Shown here: piece after piece, positions 1 to 11,474 of the stretch
How the letters are laid out: the number at the start of each line of letters is the position of its first letter
Position numbering within the stretch: the first letter of the stretch is position 1
Origin: Lunularia cruciata
Taxonomy: Eukaryota > Streptophyta > Marchantiopsida > Lunulariales > Lunulariaceae
Reading direction: 5' to 3'
DNA: 64,000 nucleotides
Assembly (NCBI GenBank): GCA_948567375.1
Contig: OX419756.1
Span: 62,386,333-62,450,332, forward strand
Position numbers and translations under genes: made by a program
Notes under the pieces: generated by a model
Database searches by the model: none
The model's input: only the letters and a program-made list of their open reading frames with translations
Told to the model about the DNA's origin: nothing

Positions 1-545
1 AGAAGCGTGAATACCGCTTATGTGATGTCTCTCGGAATTGGAATAAAGTTTACTATGCCCGAATTATCGCTCCTTTCCTTTCTGAGATCTGGATGGATTG
101 CCCTTATGAGATATTAAAGAGATAATAAAGCAACAATTTCATGAAATCCTTCAAGAGATATTACGTTCCCCAATTGTACTTCTTACAGCATCTAGCTGCA
201 GAAACCTACTCGTCGAATCCTGTGCTCATAGGTCGCATGCGTAACTATTTGTTGAAATAAGTTTGCTTAAACGGGTGCCTAAATGAATGCTGCTCGTCGG
301 TACACCGAGGAGCACTTCGGGTCTGTCACTAAGAAGCGTGGAATACCGCTCATGTGATGTCTTTCATAATTGGACTAAAGTTCACTCTGCTCGAATTATC
401 TTTCCTTTCCTTATCTGGATGGTTTGACCTTTTGAGATATATGAGATGTTATAGGAAAATAAAAGCAACAATTGCATGAGATCCTTCAAGAGAAATTACA
501 TTCCCCAAATGTACTTGTACTTCTCACAGCGTCTAGAAAGTAAAC
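1..545 (+). repeat. Tandem 3'-flank units of the proline-rich gene (left-edge copy)
   Basis: Two head-to-tail units of about 331 bp are visible: the segment beginning AGAAGCGTG at 1 recurs at 332 and runs to about 537. Both match the 3' flank of the host gene at 11914-12290, including the stretch around GGAATAAAGTTTACTATGCC and the end TTCTTACAGC. Each unit holds an AATAAA (124-129 and 458-463) at the place corresponding to 12172. No coding region precedes them inside the window. They are best read as the 3' end of a neighbouring paralogue or a copied 3' flank. The left part continues beyond the window. Confidence 0.75.
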
Positions 546-1080
546 TTGTCCAGACCATGCGACCTCGAACTCCGTAATTTGGAACTCCTGAACAAAGATC
601 GTTCTGGTTTAGACTAACTTGATTAGTTGTTGATTAGCGTTATTGATTGGACTTCTCACTTGAAGGGTAGTTCGCGTCCTTGTAGTTAAAGTCTTTAGAG
701 TGAAAGAGAGTTTGAAGTGAAGTGAACCATTACTTTCAAGATTAATATGGAGGTTATTTGTAGCGAATGTGATCTTTAGTTGTCCCTTTTCCATAGTGGG
801 CCATAGGGTAACACTACACTCGTTTGGGAGGGTTTCTACCAAGAGGTTAAAAAAAAAAAACAAATGAATTATAGCTTAGTGATTTCTCTTCACTTTTGGT
901 CACTTTGATATGTGAAGGAAGGACCTGTTCTTGCCAATTTACTAGTATTAGTGCAACAATAAGTCACAGTAATTCAATATTGACAATATTAATCATGTGC
1001 TTCAAAAACTGAAATTATCTTAAAATCATATATTCATAGTGTTGACTCAATATAGATAATATAGAAGATCAAAAATATAC
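546..1080. other. Unassigned stretch with a 12-A run
   Basis: No family was recognised here. A run of 12 A at 849-860 follows a sequence without coding features. It could be the 3' end of an old non-LTR retroposed copy, but no target duplication was found around it. The 84-codon minus frame at 609-863 has no recognisable motif. Confidence 0.3.
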
Positions 1081-2415
1081 ATTCAAATAGTAGATTACCA
1101 TAAAAAAATTTTATTAAAAATAAAAGGAGAACAATATTTGATATATTTTAATGAGGGAATAAATAATGACTATTAAAATCTGATGTAAAAGACATAGACA
1201 TTACACACTAGAAAATGCAGGTGATCAAATGAACATTGGTTTGATGTTGTTATTTGTTTAAAAATAACATTATAATTATGCACTAAAATTTTAGAATGAG
1301 TGAATATGGATGAAGATTGATTATATGCTTATAATTAATGTAAAAATAATATTATAATTAAGCATTGAAAAAATTCATGAATCATGGAATCAATCAAGCA
1401 TTAAATATCAATAAAGATGAAAATATAAAAATTTTAAGGTCAATATTGATACAAAAAATAGTTATTTTTTTACAAAAGATTTAAAAAATTTCACTGCTAA
1501 TTTAAATAAATTTAAATTTTTTTAATACTATATCAAAAAATTTAAATTAATACTGGAATCAATATAAGTCAACATGGAACAAATCATCATTTGACATATC
1601 AATATACGAAGCGATCTGCTAATTTGATATGTTAAGAAGAGTCCAAAAATTGAAATATACATCTTGTTGTCGAAATAATTGATTGTTATTCATGCTAGCC
1701 AAGCAACTCAACACAATAAGAGAGTGCTTTTTCTGATAGCCTTTTGAGATTGACCAAAACAAAAGTTCATGTTATACAACTCCTTAGCGGGGATAAGCAT
1801 GGATGGTCAAATATTGTATTCACTATTGTAATAAATTATACTTGAATATATAATGTTTGTAATTTTTTCATTATTGACTATATAAATTGTTAGATTTGTA
1901 CCTAAATATAAATACTATTTTACCTTAGTCACACTAAGATTATGCTTGCTTAATAACCAATCAAATTTTCAGCTAGTTGTATGACTAAATATACAAATAA
2001 TTACCTGTTCTTACATAAGTTGTAAAGTATAAGCTTTGTGTATGTTATAAGAATTTCAAGAAATAACTAAGTTGGATGAGCACATGAGGAAATATTTTAC
2101 AGAGGTTAAAAAATATATAGGAAAAAAATTTGGAAAATAGTAAAAGCCAAAATCTCCAATCATTATCCCAAATTTTTTTGACAAAATTTACCTAAGTTGG
2201 AGTGCATGTTGTTTTTGTTCAAATTGATCAAATATCCACTTATATCAACAAATGACTAAGAAAATATAATAAAATAAAATTCACCCTACCTTCTAGGATA
2301 CTTTCCATAAAGTCTTCATATCATGCAAAACCAAAAGTCTTTGTATTGGATGAACATAGAAATATGAATGTTTGGTTTAAATATTTAGTTCTTATAACTA
2401 AGAGTATCCACCATA
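1081..2415 (-). repeat. Family F non-coding repeat, copy 1
   Basis: This AT-rich block matches 30443-32147 in inverted orientation along its whole length. Paired landmarks are AAAAGGAGAA near 1121 with its complement near 32100, and the segment around CTTATAACTAAGAGTATCC near 2390-2412 with its complement at 30443. The outer limits are where similarity stops: about 1081 and 2415. No terminal inverted repeats, poly-A end, LTR pair or reading frame were found, so the class is open. Strand is set arbitrarily relative to copy 2. Confidence 0.65.
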
Positions 2416-2634
2416 TCACCTTCCACCAATAATTATTCAGATTTGAGATGAAAGACATAGCAAAAAAGTATTTAGAGCAAGAATTTTTATTTTGTTGAGT
2501 TCTTGTTACCATAGGATAAAGAAAACAAAACTTCATCAAGAGGACTGGCAAAGACTGGCAAAGAGAGGATGAGAACAAGCTATGTGTTAGTTTGTTCGAA
2601 GGCATACTCTTGAAAGTCATACCTTGATCAAAAG
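2416..2634. other. Unassigned, between F and B
   Basis: This segment follows the F similarity but is absent from the second F copy, which switches to family C sequence there. The minus strand has an open frame of 99 codons (2321-2620) spanning the F boundary, with no recognised motif. It may be part of F lost from the other copy. Confidence 0.3.
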
Positions 2635-3393
2635 GCTACCTTTTTGGATGATCATCTAGAACACATTTACAAATTCTTGAACTATTTGATCAACCACTAT
2701 CTTTTTATCTTCATTCTTCCACAATAGGTTTGATCCATATTGTAAAAGTAAGAATATTTTCCTCTAAAGCTTGTTATATAGCTATTATATTGATACATTT
2801 GGGACAGATTATTCTTAGATGTCTTACTCAAAGGTGCCAAAAACATAATTGGTAATTTTTACCTTGGTGTGGTACTTGAATATATTGTTAAGTCCAACCA
2901 AATTGAACCTTATGATGTTCAAGCCAAGGAAGACCTAGATTGATTATAGTGTAAGGAGGTGACTATAAATCTCATGTACTCAAAATACTCCTTCCCAATC
3001 TTGAATGCAAAAGGTTGTGAGAGTTAGAGTGCAAAACCCTTTCTACCCTCTACCATTATCAATTTATTGCATAAAATTGGTTTTATAAGAATATTTAATT
3101 TTGTTGCTAATTTCACGGACATATAATTCTCAAAAATCCTAAAATCTGCCAAAATTCTACAACCACAACCTAATATCATACCTTGCAAGTGAATCAAACT
3201 TGCATATGTTGAGCTTTCAATCCCATTGGAACAAGTCAAGTTCTTTGTAAGTGACTCAATATCTCCTATTGTGATTCTTTGTTTCCATAATCATTATGCT
3301 TTGTAAACTCCATAAATGCTTACAGTTACTGCTTTGTGTAACTTGATGGGTTGTTCATTTTAGAGTGAATGTTTAAAAATGTGATGTTCCATT
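2635..3393 (-). pseudogene. Chromovirus B1: gag end and protease remnant
   Basis: On the minus strand the frame at 3239-3024 matches the B protease region. The same Cys-Ser-Asn-Gly-Ile-Glu stretch, a tract ending HLQGMI and the later KGFA are shared with the clearer copy at 45394-45056. The active-site area is degraded: the family's Val-Asp-Ser is here Ala-Asp-Phe. The sequence between PR and RT follows at lower coordinates and stops near 2635. The upper end at 3393 is the junction with a copia LTR, where the zinc-knuckle codons are cut. It is non-functional. Confidence 0.7.
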
Positions 3394-4193
3394 TGCTAGA
3401 GAAATCAGATTGGATTGAAGGAACAATGAAATACAAATTGATTATTCTCTGAGCAAAAAATCATTCATCAATCTAATAAGGAGCAACATGTATAGAAATT
3501 ACACAAATTTCATGTGGTTAGGTCAACATCCACCCATGTCTACAATCACATAGGATTTTATTCATTCAAGAAGTGTCAGAAAATCTCAATTGGCTATCGA
3601 CACTACACTATTTATATATACTTGGATTTGTCATCCCTTATCTAGTTTTGGAATGTGTGGTGAAAATTGATCCCATATCTAAACCTAGATTGTATGGTAC
3701 CAATTGATACATATCACCTTCCCGTAGTACATTCTTGCAAGAGCCATTCTACAATAGAATCATGTAGTCCAATAATATAATCCCATATGAGCCATTTTCA
3801 CAACCATCCTTATAGCTCCAATAGCAAATCTCATATGTCCCAAAACCAATCTTGTAGCTCCTATAGGACACATTTGTCTTAAACTTCATGTGGATGTAAC
3901 TTTTTTCTAGAACTCCATTTTTTATGATCTTTGTACTTATGGAAAGTCCTTGAGAAGATGCTTCCGATGAGATAAAGTATGTCTCATTTGAATTTGTATT
4001 CAGAGAAAAAGAACCCAGTGTGAATTGCTTTTTTATGTACTCCCATAAAAGGAATCTTTTAATTTGAAGATATATCACATACTTACTCTTCTACACACTC
4101 ATAGAAGATTTATATTGTATTGACTCTTTTAATTTCTTGTAGAATAATTTTCCAATATAAAATCTCTATAATTAATCAAACCCCACAAAAACA
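3394..4193 (-). repeat. Copia D0 3' LTR
   Basis: This is an 800-bp LTR, read on minus from TGTTTTTGTGGGG at 4193 to TCTAGCA at 3394. It lies just after a polypurine tract reading AAGTGGGAGAT (about 4195-4205). It aligns with 24581-25377 and 57701-58553. The flank below 3394 reads AATGG on minus, the same flank seen at the other copia 3' ends. An open frame of 109 codons (4078-3749) lies wholly in the LTR and resembles one at 24728-25015; both come from a degenerate Gly/Tyr-rich repetitive tract. Confidence 0.85.
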
Positions 4194-6165
4194 TATCTCC
4201 CACTTGGACTCTAACATTACTTGTCACCTCATGTATATGCTTATTCTAATCAATGAACTTTGAAGTCTAATTGCAACTATGCATTGCTTGAGCTTCTCAA
4301 TTGTGAATACCTTGGTAAAGATTTCTACAAGATTGCTTGCTTCCACAATGTTTACCAAAAGTAGTACTCAATCATCTACCAATACATCAATGAACTGATA
4401 CCTCAATTGAATATGCTCTATCCTAACATGAGCATAGGATTCTTTGCAAGATTGATAGTACTTTGGCTGTCACTATGTAAAATATTGTGCTCTTTTTTCT
4501 TGCCTAGCTCTACCATAAAGATTTTCAACCAGATCATCTCCTTGCTAGCCTTTGGGGTGGCCATGTACTCAAATTTTGTGGTCAAAAGAGCAACACTCTT
4601 TTGCAATCAAAACATCCAACTCATGGTATTACCACCCAATGTAAACACATACCATGAAGTTCTCTTTCTACTATCAAAGTCACCTCCTAAATCTGTATCA
4701 ATGTAGCCTTCTAGAATAGCATATGTTTCCTCTAAGCAAATAACTTATCAAAGGTACCTTTCAAGTAGCATAATAGCCATTTTATTGCTTCCCAATGCTC
4801 ATTTTATTGCTTCTTGGGTTTGCCATGAATCTATTTACAATTCCCACTACATGAGCAATGTCTAGCCTAGTGCATACCATTTTGAACATCAAACTACCAA
4901 TTGTCAATGCATAAGGTACTCTACTTGTGTACTCTATATCTACATCAATTCTTGGTGATTTCTCCTTAGAGAGTTTGAAGTGATTTCCCAAGGGAGTGGT
5001 TTAATTTGTAGCATTTTATAAACCAAATTTGTCCATCAAATTCTTGATGTATTTCTCTTGAGATAAATTTGAAGTACCTACAAATTCTGTTTTACTAATC
5101 CTCATTTCAAGAATATTTTGTGAAGGAACTAGGTCTTTCATTTCAAATTCATCAAAAAGTTGGCATCTTTGCTAGTTGATTTCATTCATGTTGGATCCAA
5201 CAACCATAAAGCATCAAGATAAAGCAACAAGATGATATATGAATCAACAAATGACTTAATGTAGCAACAATGATTCATTTTGCATATGGTGTAACCATTG
5301 TTTGTCATATAGCCATCAAATTTCAAGTACCACTATAGAGGAGCTTGTTTCAAAACATAGAGACTCCTTTTCAGATTGAAAATAATACCCCCTTTCTTAG
5401 TGATTTTAAACCCCTTCTCAATTGTTCTATATGGACATCCCAATCAAGGTCTCCATATAGAAATGTTCTTATTAAATCTTGCTACTTTATATGCTATCCT
5501 CTATAGTCATAAGACCTAAGACTAATTTGATGGTAGTCATCTTAACTAAGGGAGAGAAATTTTCATTATAGTCTATACCTTTGGTTTACAAAAGGTATAG
5601 ATTGGTCCTATTGAAAACCTTGTGGCATAAGCTTGGCCTTGTACCACTTGCTTCCATCATGTTCTTCTTTGATCCTGTACACCCATTTGTTATGTAATGC
5701 TTTCTTTCTCTCTAGTAGCTTGGTCAATGACCAAGTCTCATTCTTCTCTCAGGATGAAATCTCTTCCTTCATTGCAAGTTCCCACTTCAATGAGTCCTCC
5801 TTTCTGATTGCTTAGGTTCAACACTTTTTATATGGAATAAGTTATACATGGACGGAGAACACCTCTCTCTTTGTTCCTACAATCTAGAAAAACTCCTCAA
5901 ATCAGTTATAGGTGTGATTGGATTTGGTATAATATCTTAAGTTTCTACAAAACTCCTATTTCCTACAATATCATTCTCTAAAATGTCTTCCAACACTACT
6001 ACTTGTTGGTATTCTTCTTGTTCCCCTATAAACCAGAGCATGATGCAAGCTTATCTTGTATACAACATTGTCATCATGGAAAATTCCATCTCTACTTCTA
6101 AGCACTTTTTTGTCATTCCAAAGACAATAACCCATGTTTTTTTATCCATATCCAATGAAGAAATG
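4194..6165 (-). pseudogene. Copia D0 pol: integrase end, RT and RNase H remnants
   Basis: Minus-strand frames follow Ty1/copia order from high to low coordinates. First come the HGLLSLE stretch near 6113-6145 (integrase-RT linker), then the RT start (ETWSLTKLLE, KWVY) near 5640-5750. The RT catalytic box near 5190-5210 is changed from the family YVDD to Tyr-Leu-Asp-Ala. The RT end at 4991-4782 contains VPYALTIGSLMFKMVCTRLD and DIAH. RNase H at 4606-4418 keeps KFEYMA and HSDSQSTINLAKNP. There are many stops and shifts. The 5' part of the element is missing: at 6165 it abuts family A. Confidence 0.85.
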
Positions 6166-7140
6166 GAAGGATGCCCATTCCAAGTTTAACTGATTGTAGT
6201 ACATTTGAGCTTAGACCAATGCTCATCAAATTGGATAATGAGGAGAAGGAGTTGAGGTAGCCTATGCTAGTTGGTCCAAAAAATTCAATAGAGGCCAAGA
6301 ATAATTCATATGATGGATAGTGTTTGACAATAATGTGAGAAGTAGAAATTTTTTAATATTACTTGTTTGGGAATCCTCTCACTCTCATCATTGATGATCA
6401 ACCATTGAAGTGGTTAATGAAGTCTTATAAGTTTTCAAGGAATCTTGGACAATAAGCTCTGATTTGATAGGAGTATGATTTCACAATTGTACATGGACTT
6501 GGAGTTGTGAAATATGATATAGATGGTTGAGTAGAAACTCATGAACCATCTAATATGATCAAACATTAGCATGTTGGCCTGGTGAGATGGATGAGGAGAT
6601 GGTCTTGAGTTGACATAAATTTGCCTTTTTTTGTATATTAAACTGGATTTTGGTGGTATCTCTCTCAATACAAACAAGAGGAGTTATTGAGCCTTTGATC
6701 CAAAGAATGGAGATATTGGTACAAGTAAACAAGATATGCATGATGATGGGCTATCTTTGCAATGGTATTATCGGTGGGTGGATCAATTAGTGCCAAGAAG
6801 AAAGACCATGTTTTGAAACAAGCAAAGTTGTTTAGATTGGAGTGTACATCTTTGTTGGGGATCAAGGGATAATGGCTTGCAAGTAGTACTTTCTATCTTG
6901 AATATTACATCTTGTATGAGATGCTCATGAGTAGCTAAAATTTTTTGAAGTCAAGAGGACATAAAGCTCATTTCAAAGTCATGATTGGTGGCACGGCATG
7001 CAAACTAATGTATAGTACTTTTTTGCTAAATGTCTGGTTTGTGACCAAGTAAGAGCATTATTCAAGGCTCTTATGCCACAATTACACCCATTACCTACCA
7101 TGAGATTGGGTTATTTTGGCAATCCACCTTTACAATATGT
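6166..7140 (+). pseudogene. Ty3/gypsy A1: RNase H to integrase zinc finger remnant
   Basis: On the plus strand 6235-6310 encodes a degraded DNEEKEL...YA tract of gypsy RNase H. Near 6360-6430 it encodes NPLTLIIDDQPLKWL, the typical HQPLKWL block. Near 7040-7140 it gives the integrase stretch SRLLCHNYTHYLP in one frame and the family's PQLHPLPTMRLGYFGNPP in another, so a frame change occurs. It is an inverted relative of 12740-13650. The frame breaks repeatedly and integrase stops before its catalytic core. Confidence 0.7.
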
Positions 7141-7460
7141 ATTCTTTTTGTCCAATTTCATAGAGAAATGAGAGATCAAGAAAGTAAAGAAGGCTAGAAC
7201 ACAAGAATGTGCCAATTATCATTGATGTAGAAGGTGGATGGAACACAAAGAGGATGAAAAAATGACGTATGGAAAAACCGTTACTCTTCACACACCCGCA
7301 GATAACAAGGAAAGTGATTGTCATGATTGTGATTCTTGTGATTGTGTTCCTCTTGGGTTTGATATTTGTGATAATGATTGTGATCTTGTGATCATGATTT
7401 CTTAGCGGTGAGGATCTTAATGTTCATGTGTAAAATTTCATATGGATATCTTTGGCCTAA
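7141..7460 (+). repeat. Sequence that replaces the integrase core in family A copies
   Basis: This block follows the truncated integrase of A1 and is matched, inverted, by 18850-19235 beside A3; the first part also resembles 12706-12760 beside A2. It contains repetitive TGTGATTGTGATTCTTGTGA-like runs (7311-7400). No coding signature was found. Its presence after the same integrase codon in three copies marks a shared deletion or fusion. Confidence 0.5.
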
Positions 7461-9716
7461 AACACCCTAATGATTACAATTTGGAAGTAAAAATTGAGCT
7501 CTAGATTTTGGTAAGAACAAGAAAATTGAAAGTGATATTTGTGAGAGTAATACTAATGGATTTCAATTGTTTAGGAATTTTTTTAAGTTAGATGAGATGG
7601 TAAATGTGATGTCATGTTTCAACCTTGCATCCTCTCCCAATACTTACCTCCAATGTGATTCCATCCATGATTAGTGCTTGGGGTACCAACTATCAGGAAT
7701 TTAGATGAAGTTTGCTAAGCATCAAATGTTTCATTGTACAAATTCTAAAGCCAATTCCATAACAAAAATGTTAGATAAAGTTTCTTTGTTTGCACTCTTT
7801 GAGATTCCATCACCCACAGGCTAACATTTGATTCTTCAAGTTGAGGGAACTCCGGCCATTTTCTTTAAACTACCCCTCTTGCCATTGTGAGAAATAAACT
7901 CTACTACTCTGGAGGTTTTCATACTGCCAAGCTCACAAACTCTCTCAATTAACTACAAGCTCTTCTTGAACTCCCTCCAAAATACTATAAAAGTGAATTG
8001 GTGAATTGGTGATTTCTCTCATTCAACCTATCACCAATTTGAAGTCACACCTCTGCCTTGCAATGGCATTTAATCAATCTTCCATTGACATTCTGATGTG
8101 AGATTTTTTGAGCAATTACAATATTTAAATATAAATTCTTATGGTGGTAGTCCTTGCATTCCCAAGAAATTACGATATTAAATATTTTTTTGGCTAAAGA
8201 CCATCTTTCCTTCCTTTAGAATGATACATGTCCTTCTGAATGGTACCCTTTCTTCCAAAAGAACATATTGTATTCCAAAAGAGTGACAATACAAACCCTT
8301 AGAATAACCATGATAATAATTATTTGGATATGCACCTTCTTCCAGAACACTCATAGATGCTTAAATTCATCTTATCTATCTACATGGCTTCTTAAGGACT
8401 TATTTATACAAAATGAAAGAAAAAGGGACATTTTTTTCAAATCATGGGTACCGTAATTATAGATTAAAACTTATTAGCTATTCATCCAATCAAAGAATCA
8501 AATAGATAGAAAAGATAGTAAAATAAAATATATGCTTATTTGTAAATATTTCTTGCATACTTTTCTACACTTTTAATTTATTATTTTTATAAAATATACC
8601 ACCAGATTAAATTTATCCTCAATATTAATGAGATTTGATATACTAGATTAATCATGAGATACAATATATCTTTGATAATTGATACTAAAGAAATTCATCT
8701 CCAATTTATCATGGTCCTCTTAGATTATATCTTTCAAAAGAAGGTTCTAACACCAAGAATCAATCCACCTTTCTCTAGTTTAGAATGAGATAGCCGTGAA
8801 GGATCTTATGGCTCAATTATACCCACATAATCCAAATGTTTCTATGTTTGCACCATGTGTCAGCTAAATTTTCCTTGCACTCTTGAGTCTATTTCTCAAC
8901 ATTTAGCAATCTTACAAAAGAAAGTCCCATTTTGGATTTGGACTAAACCCTTCTTATCACATGAGTTCTAGAAATGGTTCAGTGTGATAGTCTTTATTTA
9001 GGAGACATGTGAATTGGAGTCCAAACTACCATTCAATTGGATGTTTTAGGTTGACTTGAAGAGTAAGCTAAAAAAAAGCCCAAGAAGTCTAAATAGAAAC
9101 AGTGTATGGAGTTGTAGGAAGCTAGAGCTACACTCTTAATCCAAATTATGGCTCAAGTTTAACAAAAGACGAGTTATGACAAGCAATTGCCAAAGTAAAA
9201 AAAGGCTATATTTCAACAAAGTAGATTGTATTATTCTCTTTGATTCCATTTGTTACAAGTGAGCGAAGAAGAATTTTTTATCAAATTATTTTGATATTCA
9301 TATTGTGGGGAAGGAGAATAGTAATCATAATTATACTATGAAAGAGATAAAAGATAGACACCTTCACAAACCCAAGTATAAGATTTGAAACATAAGTGAT
9401 AATACTTCACTCTAAAAAAGCATGTGAGACCGAAACCCATTTTGAAGCCTATGACTTAAGATTCCTTGAACTAAAAGATATAACTAAAAAGTATTGAAGT
9501 ATTTAATATGGTAATTTTGGAGATTATAAAAGAAGAGCTTAGGAGGAGGAAGAAATCCACATGTATCACTTTTATACAAATCCATCACCTAGTCGGCTTA
9601 TCAGTCTATATACCAAGGTAAGAGAGCTTCGTACATGGAGTGAGTGAGTAGAAGGAGGCAGGATTAGTGCTACGTATTCGCTTCAAAGTAAATAAATTAT
9701 TACTTTGTTTTATAAA
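7461..9716. other. Unassigned intergenic stretch
   Basis: No gene or named repeat was recognised. A TATA-like CTATAAAAG at about 7984 precedes GTGAATTG repeated in tandem (7992-8010), whose complement-like copy lies in CACCAATTTGAAGTCAC (8031-8047), so 7580-8060 could be a fragment of an unrecognised LTR or promoter. The 62-codon frame at 8268-8456 has no recognisable motif. The stretch 9000-9600 is A/T-rich without a long frame. Confidence 0.3.
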
Positions 9717-9942
9717 TTGTTCAAGAATTTATGTAAGGTAGATGAGACGCACATTTCTGTCCTGTCTGTCTCTGCCAGCAACCACAGAAATCATGATTAA
9801 GATCCCAAAATATGCAAAGTCTCACAAGCACGCCTACCGGTATTGCTGCTTCGAAACTCTATATACTGCGTGGTCAAAGCTAGCAACCACTATCCCCTTA
9901 CCACACTTTGCGTGACGATTGTTCCGAGGCCTAGGGGATTTC
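9717..9942 (+). promoter_or_regulatory. Orphan duplicate of the proline-rich gene promoter
   Basis: This segment matches 10752-10985 base for base in long stretches. Shared landmarks are GTAGATGAGACGCACATT against GTAAATGAGATGCACATT, AAAGTCTC(A/G)CAAGCACGCC, TGCTGCTTCGAA, and ACTTTG with CGATTGT at the end. The TATA-like element reads CTATATACTG (9859-9868), closer to consensus than the CATATACTG at the gene itself. No start codon or coding sequence follows. It is a promoter without a gene, about 1.03 kb upstream of the real one. Confidence 0.75.
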
Positions 9943-10751
9943 ATACTAGTTAATATCATTGCCCTTAACACATTCATCGCAAAATCATTTCGAAATCAAG
10001 TACCAAAATTGATTGTATCTATCCATTGTAATGCATTTCCATAGATTTCATCGAATTATATTTCCATAGAATCTTATGTGGGCTTTGTTGTTTCCTAACT
10101 GCAGCTAGTAATTCTGCAATCCTGTTCCCCAACTTTGAGCTCTATGGTCTCGTCCATTCTGTAGCCTATCATGCCCTATTGCTTGGTCCACTCTAGGCCC
10201 TGTCTATTCCGCTCTGGACACTCCAGGTCCAGTCCCTTGAGCTCTTATGTGTTTATTTCCTTTGATCATAAGTCCTAATGTCTCATTTCCGTAATCTTAA
10301 AACTAAGGAACACAAATAAAATTGATAACAAAAGGTCGGGACTCATCATACTGAATAAGTATTTAAATACTAAAAGAAATTAATTACACCCCTGTCGTTT
10401 TATAGAATTATTATGACTTTCATTCTAGATAACAATTAGACCAAACTTGAATAAAACAAAATAAAATCAACTGTTCATAGATTTCGCATATGCCTAGCTA
10501 TATTCACTTGTCTTCTTCGGGCTTTCCATAACAGTCCTCTAATGGGCTTTTAGCTTCGGTCTTTTATCACACAACTTCCTTTAATATCTGAGTACAGTAT
10601 TAGCAGAATCCAGAATCTCTCTACAGTACATGGTGATGTCCGTACACTCCTTACAAGTCGAAAGTACCCACTTGCGCTCTAGATTTCGGTAAGAAAAGAA
10701 TGAATCGAAGGAATGTTCCGAAAGAATAACACTACCGAATTCGAATTTTTA
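9943..10751. other. Spacer between the two promoter copies
   Basis: No reading frame or repeat family was recognised. Part of it (about 10080-10260) is less AT-rich than the flanking transposon DNA. Distal regulatory sequence of the gene may lie here, but nothing specific was identified. Confidence 0.3.
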
Positions 10752-10997
10752 GTGTTCAGAACTTTCAAGGTAAATGAGATGCACATTCCTGCTTGGAGTC
10801 TATCAATCATAGACATGATTTTGTTCCAAAAAACATTAAAAGTCTCGCAAGCACGCCGACTGGTAAGGGAATGGTAGTGCTGCTTCGAAGCTACATATAC
10901 TGCTGCATGATCACCGTTAGCAACCAGTATGTCCTTCATCATACTTTGAGAGACGATTGTAGACGCAGGACTTGCAGAAATCGGGACTATTGCCAAC
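10752..10997 (+). promoter_or_regulatory. Proximal promoter and 5' leader of the proline-rich gene
   Basis: The region conserved with the orphan copy at 9717-9942 ends about 12 bases before the start codon. The TATA-like ACATATAC at 10892-10899 lies about 100 bases upstream of the ATG at 10998, which would put transcription start near 10925. The ATG context is A at -3 and G at +4. The boundaries are inferred from duplication and spacing, not from known transcripts. Confidence 0.5.
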
Positions 10998-11474
10998 ATG
11001 GGGAAGATGAATCACTTCACTACTGGCTCGTTCATGGTTTTGGTATGTTGCGTGTGCATCGGAGGAATGCTGTTGCCCACAGCAATCGCATCCCGCGTTC
11101 TCATGGCGGATACTCCATCAGCACCACCACCAGCCCCGCACAGTTCCGATCCTGATTTCCATCTACCCCGTTTACCCACACTCCCCCCCCTACCCAATAC
11201 CTTTCCTGGATCGAATCCGCCTTCTGCGCACCCTTCCCCATCTTCCAGGTCCAATCCTGTTTCCCCCTCACTGCCCCCGCTACCCAATATCGTTCAGCTT
11301 CCTAGTCTACCTCCTTTCCGTCTACCTTCTATCCCTTCCGTCCCACTCCCCCCCCATCCACCTCCTTCTCCCAGAGCTACACATTCCCCTCCTCCTCCAC
11401 ACAATGCGTCTCCTGCTCGGTCTCCGGAATCTCATGATCATTCTGCCAGGGCTCCCAGTTCTCATAGCGGGTGA
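10998..11474 (+). CDS. Secreted proline-rich (extensin/AGP-like) protein, 158 aa
   Basis: This is the only host-like intact gene seen. Residues 1-32 form a signal peptide: basic start, hydrophobic core SFMVLVCCVCIGG, and a likely cleavage after TAIAS. The mature part is Pro/Ser-rich, with two LPPLPN blocks (about 61-66 and 91-96), a run rich in LPS and LPP (99-118), one Ser-Pro4 motif (130-134) as in extensins, an NAS glycosylation sequon (136-138) and a His/Ser tail. Such proteins are typically hydroxylated, glycosylated and exported to the cell wall; that role is inferred from composition. There are no Tyr cross-linking motifs, so it is not a classical extensin. The start was chosen because the signal peptide follows immediately. 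The G+C-rich, CpG-bearing composition stands apart from the AT-rich surroundings. No intron is evident. Confidence 0.7.
   Translation: MGKMNHFTTGSFMVLVCCVCIGGMLLPTAIASRVLMADTPSAPPPAPHSSDPDFHLPRLPTLPPLPNTFPGSNPPSAHPSPSSRSNPVSPSLPPLPNIVQLPSLPPFRLPSIPSVPLPPHPPPSPRATHSPPPPHNASPARSPESHDHSARAPSSHSG

Noticed and set aside
849..860. LINE or processed pseudogene from the A run
   Set aside because: There is no upstream coding sequence and no target duplication, and a single A12 run is common in AT-rich DNA.
3749..4078. 109-codon minus frame as a gene
   Set aside because: It lies wholly inside a copia LTR and is explained by a repetitive tract. It is kept only as an observation.
4407..4706. 99-codon plus frame
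   Set aside because: It is antisense of copia RNase H, whose motifs are clear on minus.
10793..11155. 120-codon plus frame overlapping the gene start
   Set aside because: It spans the promoter and overlaps the signal-peptide ORF in another frame, with no protein-like features.
11012..11287. Gly-rich 91-codon minus frame
   Set aside because: It is the complement of proline codons in the secreted protein.
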